Source of the DNA: Chloroflexales bacterium
Lineage (GTDB): Bacteria; Chloroflexota; Chloroflexia; Chloroflexales; Chloroflexaceae
Length of the DNA: 8,454 nt
Assembly (NCBI GenBank): GCA_013336035.1
Contig: JAAXUL010000303.1
Span: 1-8,454, forward strand
Direction: 5' to 3'
The position numbers were made by a program, and so were the translations under genes. Every line of letters starts with the position of its first letter. Positions within the stretch are counted from its first letter, which is position 1. Below are positions 1-6,383 of this stretch, piece by piece. The notes beneath the pieces are model-generated. The model made no database searches. It was not told the DNA's origin and saw nothing but the letters and a program-made list of their open reading frames with translations.

Positions 1-126
1 GCGCGACCCGAGCTCTTCGCCGTGCTCGACGCCGCGCGCGGGCTCGGCAGCGGAGCAGCTGCCAGCCCGAGCCCGCTCCGGCCCGCCGACTGCCCCTGTC
101 CGAACTGTCACCCCACCACGCGCTGA
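1..126 (+). CDS. Possible C-terminal fragment of an upstream gene (partial)
   Basis: Frame 1 is open from the first base to a TGA at 124-126, giving 41 residues. It begins ARPELFAVLDAARG and ends with a cysteine-containing tail, CPCPNCHPTTR. The first part reads like an amphipathic helix and the tail carries a CxCxxC arrangement that could bind a metal. I recognise no family. The start lies outside the window. The stop overlaps an ATG (TGATG at 124-128) that opens a second, unconvincing reading frame. In DNA this GC-rich a 126-base open frame can occur by chance, so this is a tentative call. Confidence 0.35.
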   Translation, partial: ARPELFAVLDAARGLGSGAAASPSPLRPADCPCPNCHPTTR

Positions 127-250
127 TGGCGTTCGCCCGTCCGCCCGCTGAGGTGCTGTCCCAGCCCTGGCCGAATCTGGCCGCGGCGCTGGAGCCTATG
201 CCAGACGACGCCGGGGTGTCAATTTCATCCCTCCAGGTAACGGAAACGAT

Positions 251-280
251 CTGCACAGCGACGCCCCGACCTGCTACACT
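251..280 (+). promoter_or_regulatory. Weak sigma70-type promoter candidate
   Basis: CTGCAC at 251-256 and TACACT at 275-280 are separated by 18 bases. The -10-like box matches TATAAT at four of six positions; the -35-like box is poor. If used, it would give a leader of about 240 bases before the ATG at 530. This is a motif match only. Confidence 0.2.
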
Positions 281-516
281 CCAGAAGGCCGCGGCGGCGG
301 CTGATGGTCCGTCCCCGTGAGGCAGGGCCAACCTCCCTCCAAACTCCAGCGCTCCCCAGGCACGCACCTGCCTCCATAGACGATCAGCTCGGGGATATCG
401 TCGTCTCGGGCTGGCCTCTGCGTGCTGGCCTGGCTCTGACCAAGTCACAGCTGCGGCGCGTCCGTCAGGGCACCGCCGATGACTGTGAGCCCGATCGGCG
501 CCAGGCCCCAAAACGT

Positions 517-525
517 AAGGAGGAG
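517..525 (+). promoter_or_regulatory. Ribosome binding site fixing the start of the propeller gene
   Basis: AAGGAGGAG lies just before the ATG at 530, with four bases between the end of the motif and the start codon. It selects that ATG over the in-frame ATG at 479, which has no such motif and would put 17 charged residues in front of an otherwise ordinary signal peptide. Confidence 0.85.
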
Positions 526-529
526 CGTA

Positions 530-2581
530 ATGTGGCGCTATGCTGCGCTTCTGTCGCTCGTGGTGAGCCTGGCGCTGCTGTCTTCGGCCGGGCGCTCGGT
601 CGCAGCCCAGCCTGACTCGCGCTGCTTCCCGGAGACTGGCCTCTGCATCGCCGGCCCGATCCGCGCCTACTGGGAGCGCAGCGGCGGCCTGCCCGTCTTC
701 GGCTACCCGACCACCGAGCAGCGCTTCGAGACCATCGAGGGCCGTGGGCTGGAGGTGCAGTGGTTCGAGCGTGACCGGCTCGAGCTCCAGCCGGAGGGCT
801 ACGTCACCGCCGGGCGCCTCGGCGCACGCCTGCTTGAGCTGCGCGGCACCCCCTGGGAAGGCTTGCCGCAAGCCGGCAGCCGTCCGCCCGAGTGTATCTT
901 CTTCACGCTGACCGGCCACACCCTCTGCCCGCCATTCCGCGCGTACTGGGAGGCCAATGGCGGCCTCGAGCGCTTCGGCTACCCGATCACCCAGCCCTTC
1001 CAGGAGACGATCGACGGCCGAGAGTACCTGGTGCAGTACTTCGAGCGCCGACGCATGGAGCTCCACCCCGAGCTGCCAGGCAGCCCGATCCTCCTCGGCC
1101 TGCTCGGCAACGAGGTGCGCGATGCACCGACGCCACACGCGTGCGAGCAGCAGGTTGTCGTGGGGCTGGAGCCGAGGCTGGCCGCCGGCACCTACGAGCG
1201 TGTCCGGCTCGGGTGCCCGACCAGCGAGAGCTTCACCACGGTCGATCTGGCGAACGCTGCCGAGGAATACTTCGAGCGCGGGGTGATGCTCTACCTGCGC
1301 CCGCCCGGCCAGGATCAGGGCCGCATCTACGTGATCAAGGGCATCCCCCTGCCGGTGGTCTACGCGCGCTACCCCGACACCTGGAGCGAAGGTCAGCCCG
1401 AGACCGGCAACAATACGCCGCCACCTGGCCGCTACGAGCCGAAGCGCGGCTTCGGCAAGCTCTGGCGCGAGCAGCCGGGGGTGCGCGATGCCCTCGGCTG
1501 GGCCACCCAGCCCGAGCGGCCTGAGCAGATCACCTACCAGCGCTTCGAGAACGGGGAGGTGCTCTGGCTCCGCGTGGCCAACTTTGGCTACGTGCTGTTC
1601 GGGAACGGCGAGGTGTCGGCCAGCCCCCTGTTCGCATACGACGCCCGCGGGCGGATCAGTTTCCTGAAGGGTTCACCCGAGGCCAACGACATCTCCCTGA
1701 TCGACCCAAGCGGCGAGCGCCCGGTCAACGTCACCCGCGGCGGCGGCTCTCGCAACGACCTGCCGGCCTGGAGCCCCGACGGCCGCCGGCTGGCCTTCGT
1801 CTCAGACCGCGCGGGCGGGACAGACATCTTCGCGGTCAATGCCGACGCGACCAACCTGGTCAACCTGACCAATCACCCGGCCAGCGACACCGCCCCCGCC
1901 TGGTCGCCCGACGGCGGGCGGATCGCGTTTGCCTCCGATCGGGACGGCAACGACGAGCTGTACCTGATGGACGCCGATGGGTCGAACCTGGCGCGGCTGA
2001 CCGACCACCCGACCAGCGACAGCTTCCCGGCCTGGTCGCCTGACGGGACGCAGATCGCCTTCTGGTCGCTGCGCGCCGGCGCACCCGACACCTTCGTGAT
2101 CAACGCCGACGGCACCAACTTGCGCAACCTGACTGGCACGCCGGCGATCGAGATGCCGCCCCAGTGGTCGTCCGACGGCATGCGACTCGCCATGCTGGTG
2201 AACTCGGGGGCGAGCCCACGCAACGACCTGGCGGTCGTCGATGCGAGCGGGGCGAACTACCGCATCCTGACGCCGCTCTGGCTCAGCGTAGAGGGCTTCG
2301 CCTGGTCGCCGGATGGCGCAGAGATCGTGTTTGCCGCACGGGAGCAGGGGCCGCCGGATCTCTTCGTAATCCGCCTGGACGACCTGAGCTTGCGCCGGCT
2401 CTCTGCTACGCCGACGGCGAGCGAGACCAGCCCGAGCTGGGGGCCGGGCGGCGAGCGGATCGCCTTCGCCTCCGACCGTGACGGCGGGACCAATATCTAC
2501 ACCACCGATCCCTGGAGCGGCGAGATGGTGGAGCGGGTGACCAGGAGCGGGGATGGGTGGGAGCCACACTGGGTGCGATGA
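530..2581 (+). CDS. Secreted FGYP/YFER-repeat protein with C-terminal TolB-like PD40 beta-propeller
   Basis: A 683-residue exported protein. Residues 1-26 are a signal peptide (MWRY, then a Leu/Val/Ala core, then SVAA as likely cleavage site). Residues about 32-210 carry two clear repeats, each with a Cys pair (C32 and C39 in the first), RAYWE..GG, FGYP, then YFER or WFER and a final L.PE. A third, degenerate unit (GCPTSESF, EYFERG) and a fourth (LGWATQPE, YQRFENGE) reach to about residue 365. Repeats of this type are common in extracellular Chloroflexota proteins and have no settled function. From about residue 370 come six PD40/WD40-like units, with WSPDG or variants near residues 412, 457, 501, 545, 591 and 636, often followed by IAFASDRDG. 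This matches the six-bladed propeller of TolB. The terminal HWVR may close the ring. It is probably a surface binding protein; the ligand is unknown. It has no TolB N-terminal domain or Gram-negative Tol genes nearby, so it should not be called tolB. Confidence 0.92.
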   Translation: MWRYAALLSLVVSLALLSSAGRSVAAQPDSRCFPETGLCIAGPIRAYWERSGGLPVFGYPTTEQRFETIEGRGLEVQWFERDRLELQPEGYVTAGRLGARLLELRGTPWEGLPQAGSRPPECIFFTLTGHTLCPPFRAYWEANGGLERFGYPITQPFQETIDGREYLVQYFERRRMELHPELPGSPILLGLLGNEVRDAPTPHACEQQVVVGLEPRLAAGTYERVRLGCPTSESFTTVDLANAAEEYFERGVMLYLRPPGQDQGRIYVIKGIPLPVVYARYPDTWSEGQPETGNNTPPPGRYEPKRGFGKLWREQPGVRDALGWATQPERPEQITYQRFENGEVLWLRVANFGYVLFGNGEVSASPLFAYDARGRISFLKGSPEANDISLIDPSGERPVNVTRGGGSRNDLPAWSPDGRRLAFVSDRAGGTDIFAVNADATNLVNLTNHPASDTAPAWSPDGGRIAFASDRDGNDELYLMDADGSNLARLTDHPTSDSFPAWSPDGTQIAFWSLRAGAPDTFVINADGTNLRNLTGTPAIEMPPQWSSDGMRLAMLVNSGASPRNDLAVVDASGANYRILTPLWLSVEGFAWSPDGAEIVFAAREQGPPDLFVIRLDDLSLRRLSATPTASETSPSWGPGGERIAFASDRDGGTNIYTTDPWSGEMVERVTRSGDGWEPHWVR

Positions 2582-3411
2582 TGCACACGCCTTCCGTAGC
2601 CCGAACGCCCACACACCCCAGGCCAGCGGCTGCTTACTTTGACCTGCAGGCCACGTGGGGTCTCACCAAGCATTTTGGCGGCACCACCGCCACCGACACT
2701 CTGCTCAGCCGCTGCGGCGTCGGCCCGGAAACCCGGCTGTTGGAGGTTGGCTGTGGCGTCGGCATCACCCCCTGCCACGCCGCGCGGACGCTCGGCTGCC
2801 AGGTTGTCGCGGTGGACCTCTCCGAGCGTATGCTCACCTGGGCACACCGGCGAGCCTGGCGGCTGCGCCTCGATCGTCAGGTCAGCCTCGCCGCCGCCGA
2901 CGCGCAAGCGCTCCCCTTTCCCGACGACAGCTTCGACGCGGTGATCTGCGAGTCGGTGCTGGCGTTTGTGCCCGACCCGACCCGCGCGCTCGCCGAATAC
3001 AGGCGGGTGGCCCGGCCCGGCGGCGCTGTCGGTGTGACCGAGGGCGTCTGGCTCAGGCCGCCTCCGCCGGCGCTGGAAAGCTACCTGGCGCGGGCGCTGG
3101 GCGGCGCGCGCTTTCTGCCCCCCGACGGCTGGGCGGCGCTGCTCGGCGGGGCCGGGCTCGGCATGGTCTCGGCGGAGCGCCACCGGATCGGCGCGCTCGA
3201 CCAGTGGCGCGACGATCTCAGCCGCCTGGACGCCGCCGATCTGCTCGACTACGCTCGGGCCTGGCGCTCCTTCCTCACTGGCCTGGCCACCAGCCCAGCG
3301 CTGCGACGCTACGTCCGTACGGTGTGGCCGTCGTCGCCGAGCATCTTCCGGGTCTTCGATAGCTTCGGCTACGGCATCTTCGTGGGCAGAAAAGAGACGC
3401 CGCCACGCTGA
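2578..3411 (+). CDS. Class I SAM-dependent methyltransferase (Methyltransf_11-like)
   Basis: A 277-residue cytoplasmic enzyme. Motif I is LLEVGCGVG (Glu 56 to Gly 62, the SAM-binding glycine loop). The acidic residue after beta-2 is Asp 80 in VVAVDLS. ADAQALPFPDDSFDAVIC (about 107-123) is the usual Methyltransf_11 signature, and RVARPGG is the post-IV motif. The substrate-facing C-terminal part (about 150-277) is less typical, so the methyl acceptor, whether small molecule, lipid or quinone, cannot be named. The ATG at 2578 overlaps the TGA of the propeller gene as ATGA, which suggests translational coupling and a shared transcript. A second ATG follows at 2581, and an in-frame GTG at 2557 is a less likely start. 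A purine-rich GGTGGGAG sits about 14 bases upstream, farther than ideal. Confidence 0.9.
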   Translation: MMHTPSVARTPTHPRPAAAYFDLQATWGLTKHFGGTTATDTLLSRCGVGPETRLLEVGCGVGITPCHAARTLGCQVVAVDLSERMLTWAHRRAWRLRLDRQVSLAAADAQALPFPDDSFDAVICESVLAFVPDPTRALAEYRRVARPGGAVGVTEGVWLRPPPPALESYLARALGGARFLPPDGWAALLGGAGLGMVSAERHRIGALDQWRDDLSRLDAADLLDYARAWRSFLTGLATSPALRRYVRTVWPSSPSIFRVFDSFGYGIFVGRKETPPR

Positions 3412-3757
3412 GCCCCACCTGCCGTCTTACCGCAGGCTGGGCAGCTCGCTGGGCCGAACCAGCCGGCAAGCTGCATCAGCAGCGCGCCAACGCCCCAGAT
3501 GACCCACGACAGTGGGAGCGACACCAGCCAGTCGAGCATCAGGCCAGGCAGCTTCGTCCGCGGCGCGCTGAGAAACGCCGGATGCGTCCCTTTCAGGGGG
3601 TCTTCGCGAGTGCGAGCCGGGCGATCAGTGCGTGCTCAACCGCTGTGGCCTGCGCCGGGTCGAGGCCGAGCTGCTCCCGCTGGACGTTGATAACTGCGCT
3701 GATCGTGGCGGCGATCGTTTCGAGCTGCGAGCGAAGCGGGGCTTCAGGACGGGCGGA
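3369..3757 (-). pseudogene. Coding-like minus-strand remnants in two frames, probably decayed gene ends
   Basis: No intact gene fits between the methyltransferase and the LURP-like gene, but the minus strand keeps two stretches with natural-looking protein composition. Frame A (3757 down to 3593) gives 54 residues including LRSQLETIAATISAVINVQR and ALIARLALAKTP before a TGA. It has no ATG, GTG or TTG start and follows an in-frame stop. Frame B (3635 down to 3369) includes LDWLVSLPLSWVIWGVGALL, a plausible membrane helix, followed by a CPACG knuckle. Its first ATG is at 3539, with no ribosome binding site. Frame B runs 43 bases into the methyltransferase 3' end on the opposite strand. The two parts may be one gene split by a frameshift, or the tails of two lost genes. 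No family was recognised. Chance open frames are possible in this composition. Confidence 0.35.
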
Positions 3758-3773
3758 TCAGCCCTGAAGCCCC
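3738..3773. terminator. Perfect 11-bp inverted repeat, terminator-like hairpin
   Basis: GGGGCTTCAGG at 3738-3748 pairs exactly with CCTGAAGCCCC at 3763-3773 across a 14-base loop. It lies 45 bases beyond the stop of the minus-strand LURP-like gene and between two convergent genes, where a terminator would be expected. There is no T-run on either side, so it is not a canonical intrinsic terminator; it may be an RNA 3' stabiliser or a Rho-assisted site. Confidence 0.55.
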
Positions 3774-3817
3774 CATTCCCACACCCGCCCTGCAGAGCAC
3801 GTCCGCCCTCCTCGCAC

Positions 3818-4375
3818 CTAGCCCATATCGTGGCACAGCTGGTCTATGGCCACGGTCGCGGCCAGGATGAGCACGTCGTCAGCGCCCGGCTCGATCTCGA
3901 CCCCGTAGGTATCGGCGAGACGGAACCACTTCTTCGAGACCTCGGCGATCTTGTCGCGCCCCCGGCTGAAGGTGTACTCGTGGTCCAGCAGGTTGCCCCT
4001 GATATCGATCTCGTCGCCATTATCGACCAGCAGGACCATGTGGTCGCGCACGATGTTGATCAGGTCCTTCTTCACCACTGCGCTTGGCCCGCCCTCGCGC
4101 TCCAGCCGCATCTGGCCGCGGATCGAGAGCATCTTCGTCTGGATCTTGATCAGCTCCTGGCCCTGGGGGGTCTCGAAGATCAGCGTGTCGCGGACGCGCA
4201 GCATCTTGCCATTGACCTTGAAGGCACGCTGACCCTGCTCGTTCTCGATCCAGAAGTCGTCGCCGAAGCTGACGAGCTTCTCGCGCATCTGATAGCGCGT
4301 GGCGCTGCCGCCCCGACCGAACTCCTGGCGGTCCCCTTGCCGCTGCTCGCGGCGCTCTTGTCGTCGTTCGCGCAT
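3818..4375 (-). CDS. LURP-one-related family protein (bacterial, tubby-C-like fold)
   Basis: A 185-residue protein that starts at an ATG at 4375-4373, preceded on the minus strand by AAAAGGAG six bases away. An upstream extension in the same frame is possible but has poor composition. Residues 1-25 are a charged Arg/Gln/Glu-rich tail (MRERRQERREQRQ). Residues about 28-182 match the bacterial LURP-one-related family: YQMREKLVSFGDDFWIENE, FKVNGKMLRVRDTLIFE, IKIQTKMLSIRGQM, GNLLDHEYTF, EVSKKWFRLADTYGVEI, and a final hydrophobic helix, ILAATVAIDQL. The family (PF04525) adopts a 12-stranded barrel around a central helix, related to tubby and scramblase folds, and may bind membrane lipids; its bacterial function is not established. 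No signal peptide is seen, so it is probably cytoplasmic or peripheral to the membrane. It diverges from the DUF1269 gene at 4837. Confidence 0.9.
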   Translation of the reverse strand: MRERRQERREQRQGDRQEFGRGGSATRYQMREKLVSFGDDFWIENEQGQRAFKVNGKMLRVRDTLIFETPQGQELIKIQTKMLSIRGQMRLEREGGPSAVVKKDLINIVRDHMVLLVDNGDEIDIRGNLLDHEYTFSRGRDKIAEVSKKWFRLADTYGVEIEPGADDVLILAATVAIDQLCHDMG

Positions 4376-4753
4376 CGGTGGCTCCTTTTCTGCTGGCAAT
4401 GCAACCGGCCTCGGCGCCATGTCCAGCCCCTTAGCTTGGCGCATGAAGCCATGAGAGCGCAAAACAGCCCTGTGGGCATCGTGCGGCGAGCCACTTTTCC
4501 TGTCGTCCCCTTGGACAGGGTAGAGTCGCCAGCACGGATCAGCGGCCACGGCGCCGGATGGATGAGCTCGCGCTGGTTTCGGGACACGATCTTCGGGGTC
4601 CTCCGTGTGTGCCCCTGGCCCCGGGCCGGCAGTGGCTGGCTCGTCGTCGCGAGCCGCCTCGCCAACGTCCTTGGCCGGAGCCCGCTCAACATCCTCCACC
4701 CGGACAAGCGAGCGCTGATCCGGGCGAGCTACGGCTGAACGCATCAGCTGGAT

Positions 4754-4783
4754 GTTGTAGCCTGACCAAGGGTCGGCTACAAC
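4754..4783 (+). promoter_or_regulatory. Long dyad coinciding with candidate -35 and -10 boxes
   Basis: GTTGTAGCC (4754-4762) is the exact reverse complement of GGCTACAAC (4775-4783). Inside it, GACC (4764-4767) pairs with GGTC (4771-4774), so the single strand can fold into a 13-bp stem with one bulged T and a three-base loop. The same bases contain TTGTAG (4755-4760) and TACAAC (4778-4783) spaced by exactly 17, a plausible though imperfect sigma70 promoter for the gene at 4837. Repressor arms over both boxes would be a simple control layout. The alternative is a transcription terminator for something reading in from the left; no T-run follows. Confidence 0.5.
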
Positions 4784-4788
4784 TAGGC

Positions 4789-4806
4789 ATGGCGCGGCCG
4801 CGCCAT
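4789..4806. promoter_or_regulatory. Perfect 18-base palindrome upstream of the DUF1269 gene
   Basis: ATGGCGCGGCCGCGCCAT is self-complementary over all 18 bases, with no spacer. It starts six bases after the candidate -10 box, so it would span or follow the transcription start, and it ends 30 bases before the ATG at 4837. It could be an operator for a dimeric regulator or a leader hairpin. GC-rich DNA makes short palindromes common, but a perfect 18-mer ending in AT on both sides is less so. Confidence 0.5.
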
Positions 4807-4836
4807 CACGAGATACTTACACGAAGGAGGAGCATC

Positions 4837-5436
4837 ATGGCAGAGAAGACCCCTACCCAGATGGTCGTCGCGTCCTTCGCGAGCGAGAATGGCGCGGACA
4901 ACGCCATCGAGGCGGTCAAGCAGGTGCTGAAGGAGCAGCACGTAAAGGTGCGTGAGGCGGCGGTCATCCGCAACGACGCCAATGGCAAGCTGCACATCCG
5001 GGAGCGCGGCGATCTGAGGGCCGGAGGCGGGACGGCCAGCGGGGCCGCGATGGGCGCCGCGGTCGGGCTATTCGGCGGACCCCTCGGGGCGCTGATTGGC
5101 GGGGCGACCGGCGCGGCCATCGGCGGGCTGGCTGCCAAGCTGCGCGACACAGGCATCCCCGAGGAGCGTATCAAGGAGATCGGCACGGCGCTCGCGCCTG
5201 GAACCTCGGCCCTGATCGGGATGGTCGAGGCGTCCCTGGTCGGCAAGGTCGAGGCTGCGCTCAAGGCGGCCGGCGGCACCACCCTGTCCGTCGCTGTCAG
5301 CGAAGCTGTCGCGAGCGATCTGGCCGCCGGTAAGGAGGTGGCCTACGACGCGGTGCCGGCCGCGGGCGGCAGTGTGGCCGATGCCGAGCCCGCTGCCGAG
5401 GTTGACCAGAGCAACACGCAGGGCACCGAGGGCTGA
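4837..5436 (+). CDS. DUF1269 family protein with glycine-zipper segment
   Basis: A 199-residue protein, first of three related copies in this window. GAAGGAGG ends six bases before the ATG, a strong start. Residues about 8-60 form an alpha/beta half (VVASFASENGADNAIEAVKQ, REAAVIRNDANGKLHIRERGD). Residues 62-99 are rich in Gly and Ala with GxxxG spacing (GAAMGAAVGLFGG, GALIGGATGAAIGG), a glycine zipper able to enter or pack at a membrane. KLRDTGIPEERIKEIG and PGTSALIGMVE (residue 121 on) follow, both typical of DUF1269 (PF06897). The C-terminal 30 residues are acidic and low in complexity. The family is widespread in Actinobacteria, Chloroflexota and Cyanobacteria and is often stress-associated; no biochemical activity is known to me. 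The remnant of a SulP permease begins nine bases after its stop. Confidence 0.9.
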   Translation: MAEKTPTQMVVASFASENGADNAIEAVKQVLKEQHVKVREAAVIRNDANGKLHIRERGDLRAGGGTASGAAMGAAVGLFGGPLGALIGGATGAAIGGLAAKLRDTGIPEERIKEIGTALAPGTSALIGMVEASLVGKVEAALKAAGGTTLSVAVSEAVASDLAAGKEVAYDAVPAAGGSVADAEPAAEVDQSNTQGTEG

Positions 5437-5445
5437 GCCCCCGCC

Positions 5446-5711
5446 GTGCTGAGCGCCGTGCGCGGCGTACCTGCGGCGCACCTGCCCCGCGAGATCCTCG
5501 CGGGGGTCGCCCTGGCGGCGCTGACGATCCCGCTGAACATCGGCTACGCGCAGGTCGCCGGCCTCCCGCCGATCGTCGGCATATACGCCGCCATCCTGCC
5601 CGCGATCCTTTTCGCCCTGTTTGCCGACACCCGCCCCTGGTCGCCAGCCCTGACGCCTCCACTGGGGCGATGATCGCCGTCCTGGTGGGCGCCCTCGCGA
5701 CGCCTGACGAC
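5446..5711 (+). pseudogene. SulP-family anion permease, N-terminal remnant with frameshift
   Basis: The GTG at 5446 opens a frame reading LPREILAGVALAALTIPLNI, GYAQVAGLPPIVGIYAAILP and LFALFADTRP, the start of the SulP (sulfate/bicarbonate permease) membrane domain. The normal next motif is VASPDASTGAMIA. It is present, but in the next frame, so one base appears to be missing from the CGCCCCTGG run at 5632-5640; read straight through, the protein ends at a TGA at 5671-5673. Similarity in the shifted frame fades around residue sequence GALATPDD near 5711. A full SulP protein has about 500-700 residues, so about 85% is gone, including any STAS domain. A frameshift plus truncation marks a pseudogene. 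The truncation cannot be a simple base-calling error, although the frameshift alone could be. Confidence 0.8.
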
Positions 5712-5961
5712 CGGCGGGGAGGCGTGCGCCGACAGGCCGCCTTCGCCTGGCAGCAGACCATACAATGCCCAGGCAAGCCAGCCATCCTGGTGGACAGGCG
5801 GCCGCTCATCCGCAGCGATGAGCGGTTGCCGCCGCAATGGATCAGAGGAAAACGCTCTTGGTGCGCGATGACGGGCGAGCCCTTTTTCGCTGTAATAAGC
5901 GTGGAATTGTACTGCGCTCGTCGAGCGTATCGCCCCCAGGCTCGTAAACCAGGAGGTCACA
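5712..5961. other. Non-coding stretch between SulP remnant and small membrane gene
   Basis: These 250 bases contain no supported gene. The plus frame running through from the SulP remnant has no recognisable protein pattern after about 5711. The stretch contains a strong hairpin at 5797-5830, an AT-richer patch around 5881-5912 that is a reasonable place for a promoter of the next gene, and AGGAGGT at 5951-5957 before the ATG at 5962. Confidence 0.5.
5797..5830. repeat. Strong hairpin: 9-bp perfect stem extended to 14 with two wobble pairs
   Basis: CCGCTCATC (5802-5810) pairs exactly with GATGAGCGG (5817-5825) over a six-base loop. Two G-T pairs and three more Watson-Crick pairs extend the stem to 5797 and 5830 on the plus-strand RNA. 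No T-run follows, so it is not a canonical intrinsic terminator. It may end transcription from the SulP remnant, be an RNA element of the next leader, or be a relic of whatever removed the rest of the permease. Confidence 0.5.
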
Positions 5962-6267
5962 ATGGGCTGTCTATTCGCCATCTTCGCAGGTGCGTTTCCC
6001 CGCCTCGCTACGATGTTTATCTGGCTGGCCCGCCCGGGCTACTTCAACGCCGCCTTTGGCGGCAGCTGGCTCTTGCCCGTGATCGGCATCATCTTTCTTC
6101 CCTTCACGACCCTGATGTACGTCCTGCTCTGGTCAGCGGCGGGGATCGTCGGCTGGGACTGGTTCTGGCTAATCATCGCAGTGGTGCTGGATGTCTCGCA
6201 CTACGTCGGCACGTTCTACGGCGGCCGCGACCGCATCCCCGGCTACTCCACGCGCGCAACCGTCTAG
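5962..6267 (+). CDS. Small three-helix membrane protein, conserved but uncharacterised
   Basis: A 101-residue integral membrane protein with an excellent ribosome binding site (AGGAGGT, four bases before ATG). Hydrophobic segments lie at about residues 3-22, 35-59 and 63-85. The segments around AAFGGSWLLPVIGIIFLPFT, TLMYVLLW and WDWFWLIIAVVLD look like a recurrent small protein of Actinobacteria and Chloroflexota that I recall only as hypothetical. The Cys 3 near the start (MGCLF) is not in a lipobox. The C-terminus is short and polar (FYGGRDRIPGYSTRATV). It lies between two DUF1269 genes, which suggests that it works in the same envelope or stress setting, but the 110-base gap to the next gene leaves co-transcription unproven. 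Confidence 0.85.
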   Translation: MGCLFAIFAGAFPRLATMFIWLARPGYFNAAFGGSWLLPVIGIIFLPFTTLMYVLLWSAAGIVGWDWFWLIIAVVLDVSHYVGTFYGGRDRIPGYSTRATV

Positions 6268-6270
6268 CTC

Positions 6271-6288
6271 ATCCCGGAACAGCGGGAT
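6271..6288 (+). terminator. Short hairpin just after the membrane protein gene
   Basis: ATCCCG (6271-6276) pairs with CGGGAT (6283-6288) across six bases, three bases after the TAG stop. The stem is only six pairs and no T-run follows, so it may be no more than a weak pause or 3' end element. Confidence 0.3.
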
Positions 6289-6383
6289 TCGCGGCGACCT
6301 AGCCGAGCCCTTCACATGCTCTGCCCTGGCCGCCCGGCTGGCGGGCCGGCTCAGGTCCAGATATGTAGGTTAAGGAGATGCCC

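Larger units (their letters stand above)
127..529. other. Intergenic region upstream of the secreted propeller gene
   Basis: These 403 bases hold no convincing gene. Open frames at 126-320 and 304-615 are short, lack ribosome binding sites and have low-complexity Ala/Pro/Arg-rich translations. The stretch includes a weak promoter-like pair at 251-280 and ends in the strong ribosome binding site of the next gene. The local base composition is a little less GC-rich around 215-260 than in the flanks, which suits a regulatory region. I see no strong hairpin. Confidence 0.4.
4376..4836. other. Divergent intergenic region between LURP-like and DUF1269 genes
   Basis: These 461 bases separate two outward-facing genes and must hold their promoters. 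On the LURP side are a ribosome binding site and a short inverted repeat, CCTGTC at 4499-4504 with GACAGG at 4514-4519. On the DUF1269 side are a long dyad at 4754-4783 and a palindrome at 4789-4806, listed separately. A plus-strand open frame at 4562-4738 (58 residues, MSSRWFRDTIFGVLRV onward) ends 15 bases before the dyad. It has no ribosome binding site and no recognised homologue, so I do not call it as a gene. Confidence 0.6.

Noticed and set aside
126..320. Frame starting at an ATG overlapping the stop at 124-126
   Set aside because: It has no ribosome binding site and an Ala/Pro-rich low-complexity translation; the TGATG overlap alone does not support it.
3418..3436. CCTGC/GCAGG inverted repeat just after the methyltransferase stop
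   Set aside because: Five-base arms with a nine-base loop and no T-run are too weak to call a terminator.
3632..4738. Long plus-strand open frame (368 codons) opposite the LURP-like gene
   Set aside because: It is antisense to a gene with a clear family match and strong ribosome binding site. Its composition is typical of a shadow frame in GC-rich DNA.
4562..4738. Plus-strand 58-residue frame, MSSRWFRDTIFGVLRV onward, followed by a hairpin at 4754
   Set aside because: It has no ribosome binding site, no recognised family, and the hairpin is better explained by the downstream promoter region. It could be revisited if homologues appear.
5544..5981. Minus-strand open frame of 145 codons
   Set aside because: It covers the SulP remnant and the start of the membrane gene on the opposite strand. 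No recognisable protein pattern or ribosome binding site is present.
5670..6302. Plus-strand 210-codon frame through the SulP remnant
   Set aside because: Only its first 14 or so codons carry SulP similarity. The rest is noise and overlaps the well-supported gene at 5962.
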